Shown: in pieces, positions 1 to 7,421 of the stretch
Numbering within the stretch: the stretch's first letter is position 1
Layout: every line of letters starts with the position of its first letter
From: UBA4408 sp002389785
GTDB lineage: Bacteria; Bacteroidota; Bacteroidia; UBA4408
DNA: 18,254 nucleotides
Reading direction: 5' to 3'
Assembly: GCA_035438985.1 (NCBI GenBank)
Contig: DAORJK010000032.1
Coordinates: 1-18,254, forward strand
Made by a program: the position numbers and the translations under genes
The notes under the pieces: model-generated
The model's database searches: none
Told to the model about the DNA's origin: nothing
The model's input: the letters and a program-made list of their open reading frames with translations, nothing else

Positions 1-3000
1 GAACAGGAGTTGTAACAAGCACCAACAATCCAAGCAGTGGAGTAACGGGCTTAACAACCGGAGTAAATACTTTTGTATGGACGATTACCAACGGAACCTG
101 TGCAGCAAGTACAGATACCATCAGCATCACTGTGGATCCATTGCCAACAGTTGCTAACGCAGGTGCGGATCAAACGATCTGTTCAGCCATAGCAACACTG
201 GCAGCTAACACACCGGTAATCGGAACAGGAGCATGGACAGTAATTGCAGGAACAGGAGTTGTAACGACAGCGAACAATCCAAGCAGTGGAGTAACAGGCT
301 TAACCACCGGACTAAACACTTTTGTGTGGACGATTACCAACGGAACTTGTGCAGCAAGTACGGATACGATCAGCATCACTGTAGATCCATTACCAACGGT
401 AGCAGTTACTGGAGTAGATCAAACTATTTGTACAGATACATCCACCATATCAGCTAATACTCCAATAATTGGAACAGGAATATGGACAGTTATTGCAGGT
501 GCTGGTACAGTCGTAAATCCAACCAGTCCAACAACAGGGGTAACAGGATTAACAACTAGTATAAACACATTTGTATGGACCATCAGTAATGGAACCTGTG
601 CACCTAGTAGCGATACTTTAACTATCACTGTTGATCCACTAACATCTGCAGCTAATGCAGGAAACGATCAAACAATATGTACTACTTCATCTATTTTAGC
701 TGGAAATACTCCAACTATAGGAACTGGAGCATGGACTGTAATTGCAGGAACAGCAGTGGTTACAAATCCTACTAATCCAACAAGTACAGTAACAGGATTG
801 AATACTGGTTTAAATACACTTGTATGGTCTATTAGCAATGGAACTTGCGCAACAAGAACCGATACAGTAAACATCACTGTTGATGCAATTCCAACTGTAG
901 CAAACGCGGGAACAGACCAAAACATTTGTAGTGCGACTACAGCATCCTTATCAGCGAACACGCCAACAGTAGGAACAGGAGCCTGGACAGTGATTGCAGG
1001 AACAGGAGTTGTTACCACAGCAAACAATCCGAACAGTGGAGTAACGAGCTTAACAAGCGGAGTAAATACTTTTGTTTGGACAATTTCGAATGGAAGTTGT
1101 GCAGCAAGTAACGATACAGTATCGATTGTAATAGCTGATAGCGCTACAATTGCGAATGCAGGTGCAAACCAAACTTTGTGCAACGATAGCGTATTCTTGA
1201 ATGCAAATACGGCACTGGTAGGTCAAGGTACATGGTCGCTCATTAGTGGATCTGGAATTTTTGCAAATGCCAATAGTGCCACAACTTTAGTAACCGGTGT
1301 TGGTATTGGAACAAATATATTCCAATGGACCATCAGCAATAACCCTTGTCCAAGTAGTTCAGCGCAGGTTACAATAACTAATGTTTGTGCTCCAATTGCA
1401 GTTGATGACAATTATTCAACACCTTTCCAAACAGTATTAAACGGAACAACAGTATTATCAAATGATACCGATCCAAATGGAAGTACATTAACTGTTTCAG
1501 TACTTACAACTACCACAAACGGTATTTTGGTAATGAACGTAAATGGAACATTTACCTATACTCCTGCAAACGGATTTAGTGGTATAGATACATTTGTTTA
1601 TGTTATTTGTAATTCAAATAATCTCTGTGATACAGCAGTTGTAACGATTACTGTTGGTAATGGAAGTCCGGTTGCAAATGTGGATCATTTTGCGACTCCA
1701 TTTAATACTGCATTCTCAGATACAGTGATCGTTAACGACTTTGATCCAAATGGAGATTCATTAGTTGTTAGCATTGTTTCAACAACAAGCAATGGAACAC
1801 TGGTAATGGGAGCCAATGGAATATTTAATTATACTCCGAATGCCGGATTCTCGGGTGTTGATACATTTATTTATAATTTATGTGATACGCGTATTCCACC
1901 GGCTTGCGACACTGCAATTGTGTTTATTTACGTTGGAAATATTGCACCAGTTGCAACATTTGATACTTACACTACTCCAACAAATACCACATTAACAGGT
2001 ACTACGGTTCTGGCAAATGACTTCGATCCAAATAATGATCCTCTAACCATTACACTCATTTCGGGTACTACTAATGGTACCATTGTGTTGAATGCAAACG
2101 GTACATTTACTTATGTACCGAATACTGCGTATCATGGTCCGGATAGTTTTATTTATCGAATTTGTGATAACGGAAATCCAATATTATGTGATACAGCAAT
2201 TGTATTCATTACCGTATTGAATGCAGCACCAATAGCAAACGCCGATACTTATCCAACCATACCAAGTGTACCAATTAGTGGAGGAACTGTGTTTGTGAAC
2301 GACAGTGATCCAAATAACGATCCATACACTATGACAGTGATTACGCAACCAACTTATGGTACATTAACCATGAACTTGGCAACCGGTACATTCTTGTATA
2401 ATCCAAATGGTACTTCGGCAATCAGCGATTTCTTTATTTATGAAATTTGTGATAATCAAACACCGCCGTTATGCGATACAGCTATTGTTTGGATACGGAT
2501 CAATCAACCTCCACAAGGAATTGATCACTATGATACAACTAGTGTAAATGTTGCCATCAGTAATTCAGCACCACAAGAAAACTTGTTGTTTGGCATTACC
2601 GATCCTAATGGCGATAACGTATTTGTAGTACCGGTAATCAATGCTACTACTGATTTAGGTGGTACCATAACCATAGATTCTCTAGGAAACTATACTTACA
2701 CTCCTCCTTTTAATGTGACAAATGCTGATGATTACTTTGTATATACTATTTGTGATGATGGTTCACCGAAGAATTGTGTAACCTATACACTTCACATTTA
2801 CATTACACCTGTATTTTACCCTGAAGGTTTTTCACCAAATGGGGATGGGGTAAACGATTATTTAATTATTAGTGGTGCTGAAGCATTGCGAGTTGGACTT
2901 ACTGTGTTTAACCGTTGGGGAAATAAGGTATTTGAGGATAACAACTATAAAAACACCTGGAATGGAAGTGCCAACAAAGGGCTGGTAATTGGCGAAGGAT

Positions 3001-3083
3001 TGCCGGATGGTACCTATTGGTACATTGTTGATTTGTTTGATGGCAAGGAACCTCAAATACACATCCTAACAATTAAACGATAA
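1..3083 (+). CDS. Large tandem-repeat surface adhesin with T9SS type B sorting domain (5' end outside window)
   Basis: The reading frame is open from the window edge (first whole codon at 3). The GTG at 132 lies inside a repeat and is not a real start, so at least 1026 residues are visible and the N-terminus is missing. Two repeat blocks are present: one partial plus five full ~83-aa Ig-like units (3-1382), each with a DQTIC-like and an NGTC-like cysteine, then five cadherin-like units of 93-102 aa (1383-2810) carrying NDxDPNGD-type acidic motifs. The last 90 residues (2811-3080) form a gliding-motility-associated C-terminal domain: a start like FYPEGFSPNGDGVNDYL, then FNRWGNKVFE, a W-N-G motif, LPDGTYWYIVD and a final basic residue. 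In this family the domain is the T9SS type B secretion signal, as in SprB. The protein is expected at the cell surface, probably in adhesion or gliding; ligand unknown. The downstream porP/sprF-like gene fits this role. Confidence 0.93.
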   Translation, partial: TGVVTSTNNPSSGVTGLTTGVNTFVWTITNGTCAASTDTISITVDPLPTVANAGADQTICSAIATLAANTPVIGTGAWTVIAGTGVVTTANNPSSGVTGLTTGLNTFVWTITNGTCAASTDTISITVDPLPTVAVTGVDQTICTDTSTISANTPIIGTGIWTVIAGAGTVVNPTSPTTGVTGLTTSINTFVWTISNGTCAPSSDTLTITVDPLTSAANAGNDQTICTTSSILAGNTPTIGTGAWTVIAGTAVVTNPTNPTSTVTGLNTGLNTLVWSISNGTCATRTDTVNITVDAIPTVANAGTDQNICSATTASLSANTPTVGTGAWTVIAGTGVVTTANNPNSGVTSLTSGVNTFVWTISNGSCAASNDTVSIVIADSATIANAGANQTLCNDSVFLNANTALVGQGTWSLISGSGIFANANSATTLVTGVGIGTNIFQWTISNNPCPSSSAQVTITNVCAPIAVDDNYSTPFQTVLNGTTVLSNDTDPNGSTLTVSVLTTTTNGILVMNVNGTFTYTPANGFSGIDTFVYVICNSNNLCDTAVVTITVGNGSPVANVDHFATPFNTAFSDTVIVNDFDPNGDSLVVSIVSTTSNGTLVMGANGIFNYTPNAGFSGVDTFIYNLCDTRIPPACDTAIVFIYVGNIAPVATFDTYTTPTNTTLTGTTVLANDFDPNNDPLTITLISGTTNGTIVLNANGTFTYVPNTAYHGPDSFIYRICDNGNPILCDTAIVFITVLNAAPIANADTYPTIPSVPISGGTVFVNDSDPNNDPYTMTVITQPTYGTLTMNLATGTFLYNPNGTSAISDFFIYEICDNQTPPLCDTAIVWIRINQPPQGIDHYDTTSVNVAISNSAPQENLLFGITDPNGDNVFVVPVINATTDLGGTITIDSLGNYTYTPPFNVTNADDYFVYTICDDGSPKNCVTYTLHIYITPVFYPEGFSPNGDGVNDYLIISGAEALRVGLTVFNRWGNKVFEDNNYKNTWNGSANKGLVIGEGLPDGTYWYIVDLFDGKEPQIHILTIKR
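3..1382 (+). repeat. Tandem ~249-bp coding repeats (Ig-like units of the adhesin)
   Basis: One partial unit (3-134) is followed by full units at 135-383, 384-632, 633-881, 882-1133 and 1134-1382 (83, 83, 83, 84 and 83 codons). The shared protein pattern is ANAG-x-DQ-x-IC, ANTP-x-x-GTGxWTVIAG, then VTGL-T-G-x-NTFVW, then I-x-NGTCA and DT-x-x-ITVD. The partial unit and the first full unit are nearly identical at DNA level, as is much of the unit at 882-1133. The last unit is clearly diverged. The array continues beyond the left edge. Confidence 0.92.
1383..2810 (+). repeat. Five cadherin-like coding repeats of the adhesin
   Basis: Units lie at 1383-1661, 1662-1940, 1941-2222, 2223-2504 and 2505-2810. 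They share PxAxxDxYxT, a VxNDxDPNxDxL acidic motif, an NGTFxYxPN strand, DxFxYxxCD and CDTAxVxI. Each unit also carries a cysteine pair 7-9 residues apart near its end, for example ICDNGNPILCDTA. The acidic motif is typical of calcium-binding cadherin-like and VCBS-type adhesin domains; calcium binding here is inferred. The fifth unit is the most divergent and has lost the second CDTA motif. Confidence 0.88.
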
Positions 3084-3090
3084 GTAAAAC

Positions 3091-3120
3091 TTCCTTTAAA
3101 GGAAATAGAAAATAAATTCG
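3091..3120 (+). promoter_or_regulatory. Weak candidate promoter and palindrome ahead of the PorP/SprF gene
   Basis: The short gap after the adhesin stop contains a perfect 14-bp palindrome, TTCCTTTAAAGGAA, at 3091-3104, followed by TAAATTCG at 3113-3120. The spacing TTC-N19-TAAATTCG differs by one base in each box from the Bacteroidota form TTG-N19-TAnnTTTG. The same TAAATTCG box occurs upstream of the gene at 10038. It could be an internal promoter of the adhesin operon. The palindrome could also fold into a weak 5-bp hairpin. Low certainty. Confidence 0.25.
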
Positions 3121-3155
3121 ATAGCATTAGTAAAAACAGTTAATACAACGAACAA

Positions 3156-4166
3156 ATGAAAACATCTATTCAGATTTTTCGAAAAACAAAAATACAAAGC
3201 GGATTTCTAGGCTTTGTTCTTTTGTTTTTTTGTGCAGGAATTGAGCAATTGCAAGCTCAACAGGATGCGATGTACTCACAGTACATGTTTAACGGATTGG
3301 CAATAAATCCGGCTTATGCAGGAACCAGAAATGTGCTTTCGGCAAGTGGATTATTCCGCAGGCAATGGGCAGGTAAAAAAATTGAAGGTGCGCCAATCAC
3401 AGAAACTTTTACTTTGGATACTCCTTTGCCTAAAAAGAAAACGGCTTTAGGAATCAATTTAATTAACGACAAAATTGGAGTTACCAATGCACTCGCAATC
3501 GATTTAATTTATGCCTATCGAATAAAAATTAATCGCTACAAAACGCTTTCATTGGGAATACAAGCCGGTATTTGGCAATACAGAGCCAACTTCAACGATG
3601 TAAACTTATCGAAAGATATTACTGCGCAACAAGACGGTGCATTTCAAAACAACATCAACCGATGGGATCCCAATTTTGGTTTTGGAGCATACTATTATAC
3701 CAAGATTTTTTATGCAGGAATTTCATTACCACACTTGCTCAACAACAAACTTATTAGTAAGCAAGACAATGTAAATAGTGCTTATGGATACCTCAGCGAT
3801 AGCGAAAAAGCAAGGCAATTTAGACATGCATTTATTACCATGGGATATTTAATGAAGTTTCCAAAGAAGTATTTAAAACTGAAACCTTCTATTTTAATTA
3901 AATACGTATACGGCGCTCCTGTTGAACTTGACTTAAATGCCAACCTTTGGTTCTATGAAAAATATGCGGTTGGTTTATCGGTTAGAACTGCTGATGCTGT
4001 TGCAATACTTCTAGAAGCTCAAGCTACAAAACAATGGCGTTTTGGCTACTCCTACGATTATTCTTACACAAAGCTTAGAAAATACAATTCAGGAAGCCAT
4101 GAAATTATGGTTCGATACGAATTTAGTTATCAAAAATCTAAACTCTTAACACCACGCTATTTTTAA
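3156..4166 (+). CDS. PorP/SprF-family type IX secretion system outer-membrane protein
   Basis: 336 residues. A signal peptide (about 1-34, ending LQA before QQ) is followed at once by the family signature QDAMYSQYMFNGLAINPAYAGT (split here as QDAMYSQYMFNG then LAINPAYAGT). Alternating aromatic strands continue to the C-terminus, as expected of an outer-membrane beta barrel. Length matches the family (about 300-350). Family members act with the T9SS translocon, and SprF-like members are needed for secretion of the type B cargo encoded beside them, as with SprB/SprF in Flavobacterium johnsoniae. The position 72 bp after a type B adhesin gene strongly suggests this is that adhesin's dedicated partner. 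The ATG at 3156 directly precedes a signal peptide, so the start is likely right. Confidence 0.93.
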   Translation: MKTSIQIFRKTKIQSGFLGFVLLFFCAGIEQLQAQQDAMYSQYMFNGLAINPAYAGTRNVLSASGLFRRQWAGKKIEGAPITETFTLDTPLPKKKTALGINLINDKIGVTNALAIDLIYAYRIKINRYKTLSLGIQAGIWQYRANFNDVNLSKDITAQQDGAFQNNINRWDPNFGFGAYYYTKIFYAGISLPHLLNNKLISKQDNVNSAYGYLSDSEKARQFRHAFITMGYLMKFPKKYLKLKPSILIKYVYGAPVELDLNANLWFYEKYAVGLSVRTADAVAILLEAQATKQWRFGYSYDYSYTKLRKYNSGSHEIMVRYEFSYQKSKLLTPRYF

Positions 4167-4217
4167 TTATTTTATTTATGGAAATCAACCGCCGAAAGCC
4201 AAATTAAGCAATACAGT

Positions 4218-6281
4218 ATGAAAAAACACAGTTTGATTTTCGCATTTTTAATCACTTCCTTTTTTGCCAATGCGCAAGATTATAAAATGCAATTAGCTAA
4301 TTCGTATTATGATAATTTTCATTATGTCGAAGCAGTTGAAATTTATGAAGATGTTGTTGAGGAAGATAGCAGCAATTATGAAGCAATTGAAAAACTTGCG
4401 CATTCTTACCGAAAACTTCACGATACAAACAATTCAGAAAAGTGGTATAAAAAACTTACAGAATACTTTCCCGAAAACTCTTTGTTTTCATTGTACTATG
4501 CTCAAGCATTAGCCAGTAATGGCAAGTACGATGAATCAAAAAATGGATACAAAAAGTTTTCTAAACTAAAATCTACCGATTCAAGAGGCGAAGTATTCGT
4601 GTATGCATACGAGAATTTAAATCCTTTTTATGAAGACTCCACCTTGTTTACTGTAAAGCAAGTAGACTTCAACACCGATCATTCTGAATTTAGTCCGATA
4701 TACTATAAATCGGGTTTGTTGTTTGTTTCGAACCGCGAAACATTTAGTCTTTTTGAAAGAGTTTTTGGTTGGAACAATACGCCTTATCTCGACCTCTTTT
4801 ACAAGAATTTTTCGGATGGAAAGATTTCTAAATTCAGCAAAGAAATTAATTCAAAATACCACGAAGGATCTGCAGTGTTTAGTAAAACTCTTGATACGAT
4901 GTATTTTACTCGAAGCAATTATTTCGATGGAAAGTTTAAGAAGAGTGACGAAAATATCAATAAACTGAAGCTCTTTATGGCCATTAATAAAAACAATAAA
5001 TGGCAAAATCTAACACCTTTTCCTTACAACGACGATCAATTTTCATTAGGACAACCGGCGCTCTCAGCCGATAATAAAACTATTTATTTTGCATCCGATA
5101 TGCCCGGAAGTATGGGAGGTACCGACATTTTTAAATGTACACTTGATGCCAATAACCAATGGAGTAAACCTGTGAATTTAGGTTTTGAAGTAAATACCGA
5201 AGGGAATGAAATGTTTCCGTATGTTGACAGTAAAAATACCTTGTTCTTTTCAACCGATGGAAGAGGAGGATTAGGTGGCTTGGATATTTTCTTTTCAAGA
5301 TTCAGAGACGGTAAATACGAAACTCCACGAAACATTGGTTATCCGTTAAGTTCTTCTAAAGATGATTTTGGAATTACGGTGAATGAAGATGAAACCGAAG
5401 GATATTTCTCAAGTAATCGATTAAATAATTTAGGAGATGATGATATCTATAAATTCAATACCATCATTCCAATAAGTCGCATCATTTCAATTCGCTCAAT
5501 TGTAATGGATCCGCTTAAAAAGCCTATTCCCGCTGCCAGCATAGTAGTTAAAAACAAGCAATCCGGCGAATCAACCGAAACCATCACCAACGATAAAGGG
5601 AAAATCGAATTTAATTTTCGCCCTAACGAAGAATACGAAATTATGGCGAGTAAAAATGGCTTTAAAACAGTTAAAATGGAGGTTACCGCCGATTCTATTT
5701 TGCGCATGAAAAACAACGATACCATTCGCATGTTGATGGAACCATTGAATTTTATTAATACAGCTGTTGCAAAATTAAACAACGACAGCATTTCGGATGC
5801 ACTTGCACTACTGCAGAAGAATGCGGATAAATTGGAAAAGGAGAAAAAGAAAGGTACAAAGGCAACTATTCCTGAGCCGGCTAAGGAAGATACAAACGGC
5901 GTAAAAACTGAGTTTAAACTCGAAAAGGATTTTGTAATTCAGTCAATTTACTACAACTTTGATAAATATACAATCCGCAAGGATGCCGCGTTACAGCTCG
6001 ATCATGTGGCCGATATTATGAAGCAATATCCCGATATGAAAGTTGAAATGTATTCCCATACCGATTCAAGGGGTAGCAATAAATACAATTATAAATTATC
6101 GCAAAAACGAGCTTCTGCTTCTAAACATTACCTTGTGATGAAAGGAATATCCGGAAGAAGAATTAAATCTACCTTCTACGGCGAAAAGCAATTAACGAAT
6201 CGTTGTGCCGATCGCGTAAAATGCACGAAAGAAGAACAACAACAAAACCGACGTACCGAATTTAGAATTATTTCGTACTAA
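4218..6281 (+). CDS. PorE-like OmpA-family protein (TPR, beta-propeller, CarboxypepD_reg, OmpA domains)
   Basis: 687 residues with a signal peptide (1-19, ANA before Q20). Domains in order: TPR-like helices (about 25-118); WD40-like/PD40 propeller blades (about 140-415) with motifs such as ALSADNKTIYFASD, GGTDIFKC, LFFSTDGRGGLGGLDIFFS and GYFSSNRLNNLGDDDIYKF; a carboxypeptidase-regulatory-like domain (about 420-510); a charged linker; and an OmpA C-terminal domain (about 570-687). The last contains YYNFDKYTIR, HTDSRGSNKYNYKLSQKRA and two cysteines near the end. The order is that of Porphyromonas gingivalis PorE, which binds peptidoglycan and belongs to the T9SS trans-envelope complex. Located 51 bp after the PorP/SprF gene, it probably forms the periplasmic anchor of the same module. 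It could be a paralogue rather than the core PorE. Confidence 0.9.
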   Translation: MKKHSLIFAFLITSFFANAQDYKMQLANSYYDNFHYVEAVEIYEDVVEEDSSNYEAIEKLAHSYRKLHDTNNSEKWYKKLTEYFPENSLFSLYYAQALASNGKYDESKNGYKKFSKLKSTDSRGEVFVYAYENLNPFYEDSTLFTVKQVDFNTDHSEFSPIYYKSGLLFVSNRETFSLFERVFGWNNTPYLDLFYKNFSDGKISKFSKEINSKYHEGSAVFSKTLDTMYFTRSNYFDGKFKKSDENINKLKLFMAINKNNKWQNLTPFPYNDDQFSLGQPALSADNKTIYFASDMPGSMGGTDIFKCTLDANNQWSKPVNLGFEVNTEGNEMFPYVDSKNTLFFSTDGRGGLGGLDIFFSRFRDGKYETPRNIGYPLSSSKDDFGITVNEDETEGYFSSNRLNNLGDDDIYKFNTIIPISRIISIRSIVMDPLKKPIPAASIVVKNKQSGESTETITNDKGKIEFNFRPNEEYEIMASKNGFKTVKMEVTADSILRMKNNDTIRMLMEPLNFINTAVAKLNNDSISDALALLQKNADKLEKEKKKGTKATIPEPAKEDTNGVKTEFKLEKDFVIQSIYYNFDKYTIRKDAALQLDHVADIMKQYPDMKVEMYSHTDSRGSNKYNYKLSQKRASASKHYLVMKGISGRRIKSTFYGEKQLTNRCADRVKCTKEEQQQNRRTEFRIISY

Positions 6282-6284
6282 ATT

Positions 6285-6719
6285 TTATTGTCCGCTAATG
6301 TAGTTCTGTAAGTTTTCTATGGTGATTTTTTGGTCTTCAATAATGTGTTTTACTAAATCACCAATTGAAATAACACCAAGTAATTGTTCATTTTCGACAA
6401 CAGGCAAATGACGAATTCTACGCTCGGTCATCAATACCATGCAATCGTCAATTGAAGTACTCGGTTTTACAGTTACCAAATCTTCGCTGGTCATAATTTC
6501 ACTGATGGCAGTAGATTTTGAAGACTTGTCTTTAAGTACAATTTTACGCGCATAATCGCGTTCCGAAAATATCCCCACCAGTTTGGTATTGTTCATCACT
6601 ACGATGGCTCCAATGTTTTTTTCGGCCATGATTTTTAGGGCATCACGCACCATAGTGTCGGGCGACACAAAACTAACTTCACTCCCTTTGTTTTTTAAAA
6701 TAGTTGCAACTGTTTTCAT
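6285..6719 (-). CDS. Small two-CBS-domain protein
   Basis: 144 residues, made almost entirely of a tandem CBS pair (about 15-62 and 80-128). Visible motifs are MxEKNIGAIVVM, LVGIFSERDYARK, the linker IMTSEDLVTVKP, RRIRHLPVV and LLGVISIGDLVK. There is no signal peptide or fused catalytic domain. Stand-alone pairs of this type bind adenine nucleotides or related ligands and are presumed regulators; the target is unknown. The start ATG at 6719 sits about 44 bp below a promoter-like element (6763-6792). The stop codon faces the stop of the OmpA gene with only 3 bp between, with no terminator visible. Confidence 0.9.
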   Translation of the reverse strand: MKTVATILKNKGSEVSFVSPDTMVRDALKIMAEKNIGAIVVMNNTKLVGIFSERDYARKIVLKDKSSKSTAISEIMTSEDLVTVKPSTSIDDCMVLMTERRIRHLPVVENEQLLGVISIGDLVKHIIEDQKITIENLQNYISGQ

Positions 6720-6762
6720 AAGGCAGGTTTTAAATAAGTGAATAGAACTAAAGCAGGCTTAA

Positions 6763-6792
6763 CGAATGTAGCTATTTTTTGGAAATAAACAA
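6763..6792 (-). promoter_or_regulatory. Candidate Bacteroidota promoter for the CBS gene
   Basis: On the minus strand, TTG (6792-6790) is followed by a 19-base spacer and TACATTCG (6770-6763). This is one mismatch from the consensus TTG-N19-TAnnTTTG. It would start transcription a few bases downstream and leave a leader of roughly 35-40 bases before the ATG at 6719. It suggests the CBS gene is transcribed apart from rluE upstream. Confidence 0.4.
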
Positions 6793-6802
6793 ATGAATTT
6801 CA

Positions 6803-6835
6803 GATATATAACTTGTGAAATTGAGATTATATATC
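6803..6835 (-). repeat. AT-rich inverted repeat across the rluE stop codon
   Basis: GATATATAA (6803-6811) and TTATATATC (6827-6835) are perfect 9-bp inverted copies with a 15-base loop. The right arm includes the rluE stop codon. It could act as a weak terminator or 3'-end stabiliser, but the stem has one G-C pair and no clean T run follows. Confidence 0.3.
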
Positions 6836-7399
6836 CAGTGGCAAGGTGGTGGATTCGATTACTTCTCCTGCTGCAAGACCAGCTAAATTTATGTTACCAA
6901 TTCGTCCCCGAACAAGTCGCAATGTAGGAAACCCAACCGCAGCAGTCATTTTGCGCACCTGACGTACTTTTCCTTCATTTAATGTTATCGATATCCAACA
7001 AGTTGGGCCATGTCTATCGTCGCGAATTTTTTTTGTTCTGGTTGCGAAGCCGGGATCTTCTTTTAAGATGAAAGCACTGCAAGGCAAGGTAGTGTACTTT
7101 ACATTTCTTACACCAATTTCAACCCCTTGTTGCAATTGATTTATAGCTGCCGGAGTGATTAATCCATCTACCTGTGCATAATATTCTTTCGTGATATTTT
7201 TGCTGCGAATTTGTTCGCTCACCTTACCATCTGTGGTGAGCAGTAATAGCCCTTCACTATCTTCATCTAAACGTCCAATGGCCATAGTTCCTTGCGGAAA
7301 ATCATACAATTCACCCAACAGTTTTTTCTTTTTTAGTTCGCACACAAACTGACTTAAATAGCCAAAGGGTTTGTGAAAAATAAAATGCCTATGTGTCAA
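6827..7399 (-). CDS. rluE: 23S rRNA pseudouridine synthase RluE
   Basis: 190 residues of the RsuA/RluE family, which isomerises a specific uridine in rRNA (U2457 of 23S rRNA for E. coli RluE). There is no N-terminal S4 domain, as in RluE. Visible motifs are FHKPFGYLSQF near the N-terminus; GRLDEDSEGLLLLTTDG with the catalytic Asp45; and the C-terminal EGKVRQVRKMTAAVGFPTLR followed by LVRGRIG, which closely resembles the E. coli RluE block. It is cytoplasmic. It starts 22 bp after the stop of the TlpA-like gene and is probably co-transcribed with it, although no functional link is evident. The only doubt is the exact target nucleotide in this organism. Confidence 0.88.
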   Translation of the reverse strand: MTHRHFIFHKPFGYLSQFVCELKKKKLLGELYDFPQGTMAIGRLDEDSEGLLLLTTDGKVSEQIRSKNITKEYYAQVDGLITPAAINQLQQGVEIGVRNVKYTTLPCSAFILKEDPGFATRTKKIRDDRHGPTCWISITLNEGKVRQVRKMTAAVGFPTLRLVRGRIGNINLAGLAAGEVIESTTLPLDI

Positions 7400-7421
7400 T
7401 TGCTTTTATGGGATTGGATGG

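Noticed and set aside
132..134. GTG at 132 as the start of the adhesin
   Set aside because: The frame is open to the window edge and the upstream codons encode the same repeat unit; the GTG is a valine inside the array.
3..1382. CRISPR-like array of direct repeats
   Set aside because: Repeat period is ~249 bp with no short-repeat/spacer pattern and it is entirely in-frame coding sequence.
170..1411. Antisense ORFs across the adhesin repeats (170-379, 419-628, 668-1183, 1223-1411)
   Set aside because: They recur with the coding repeats on the other strand and encode low-complexity valine/proline-rich peptides with no start context; they are shadows of the repeat gene.
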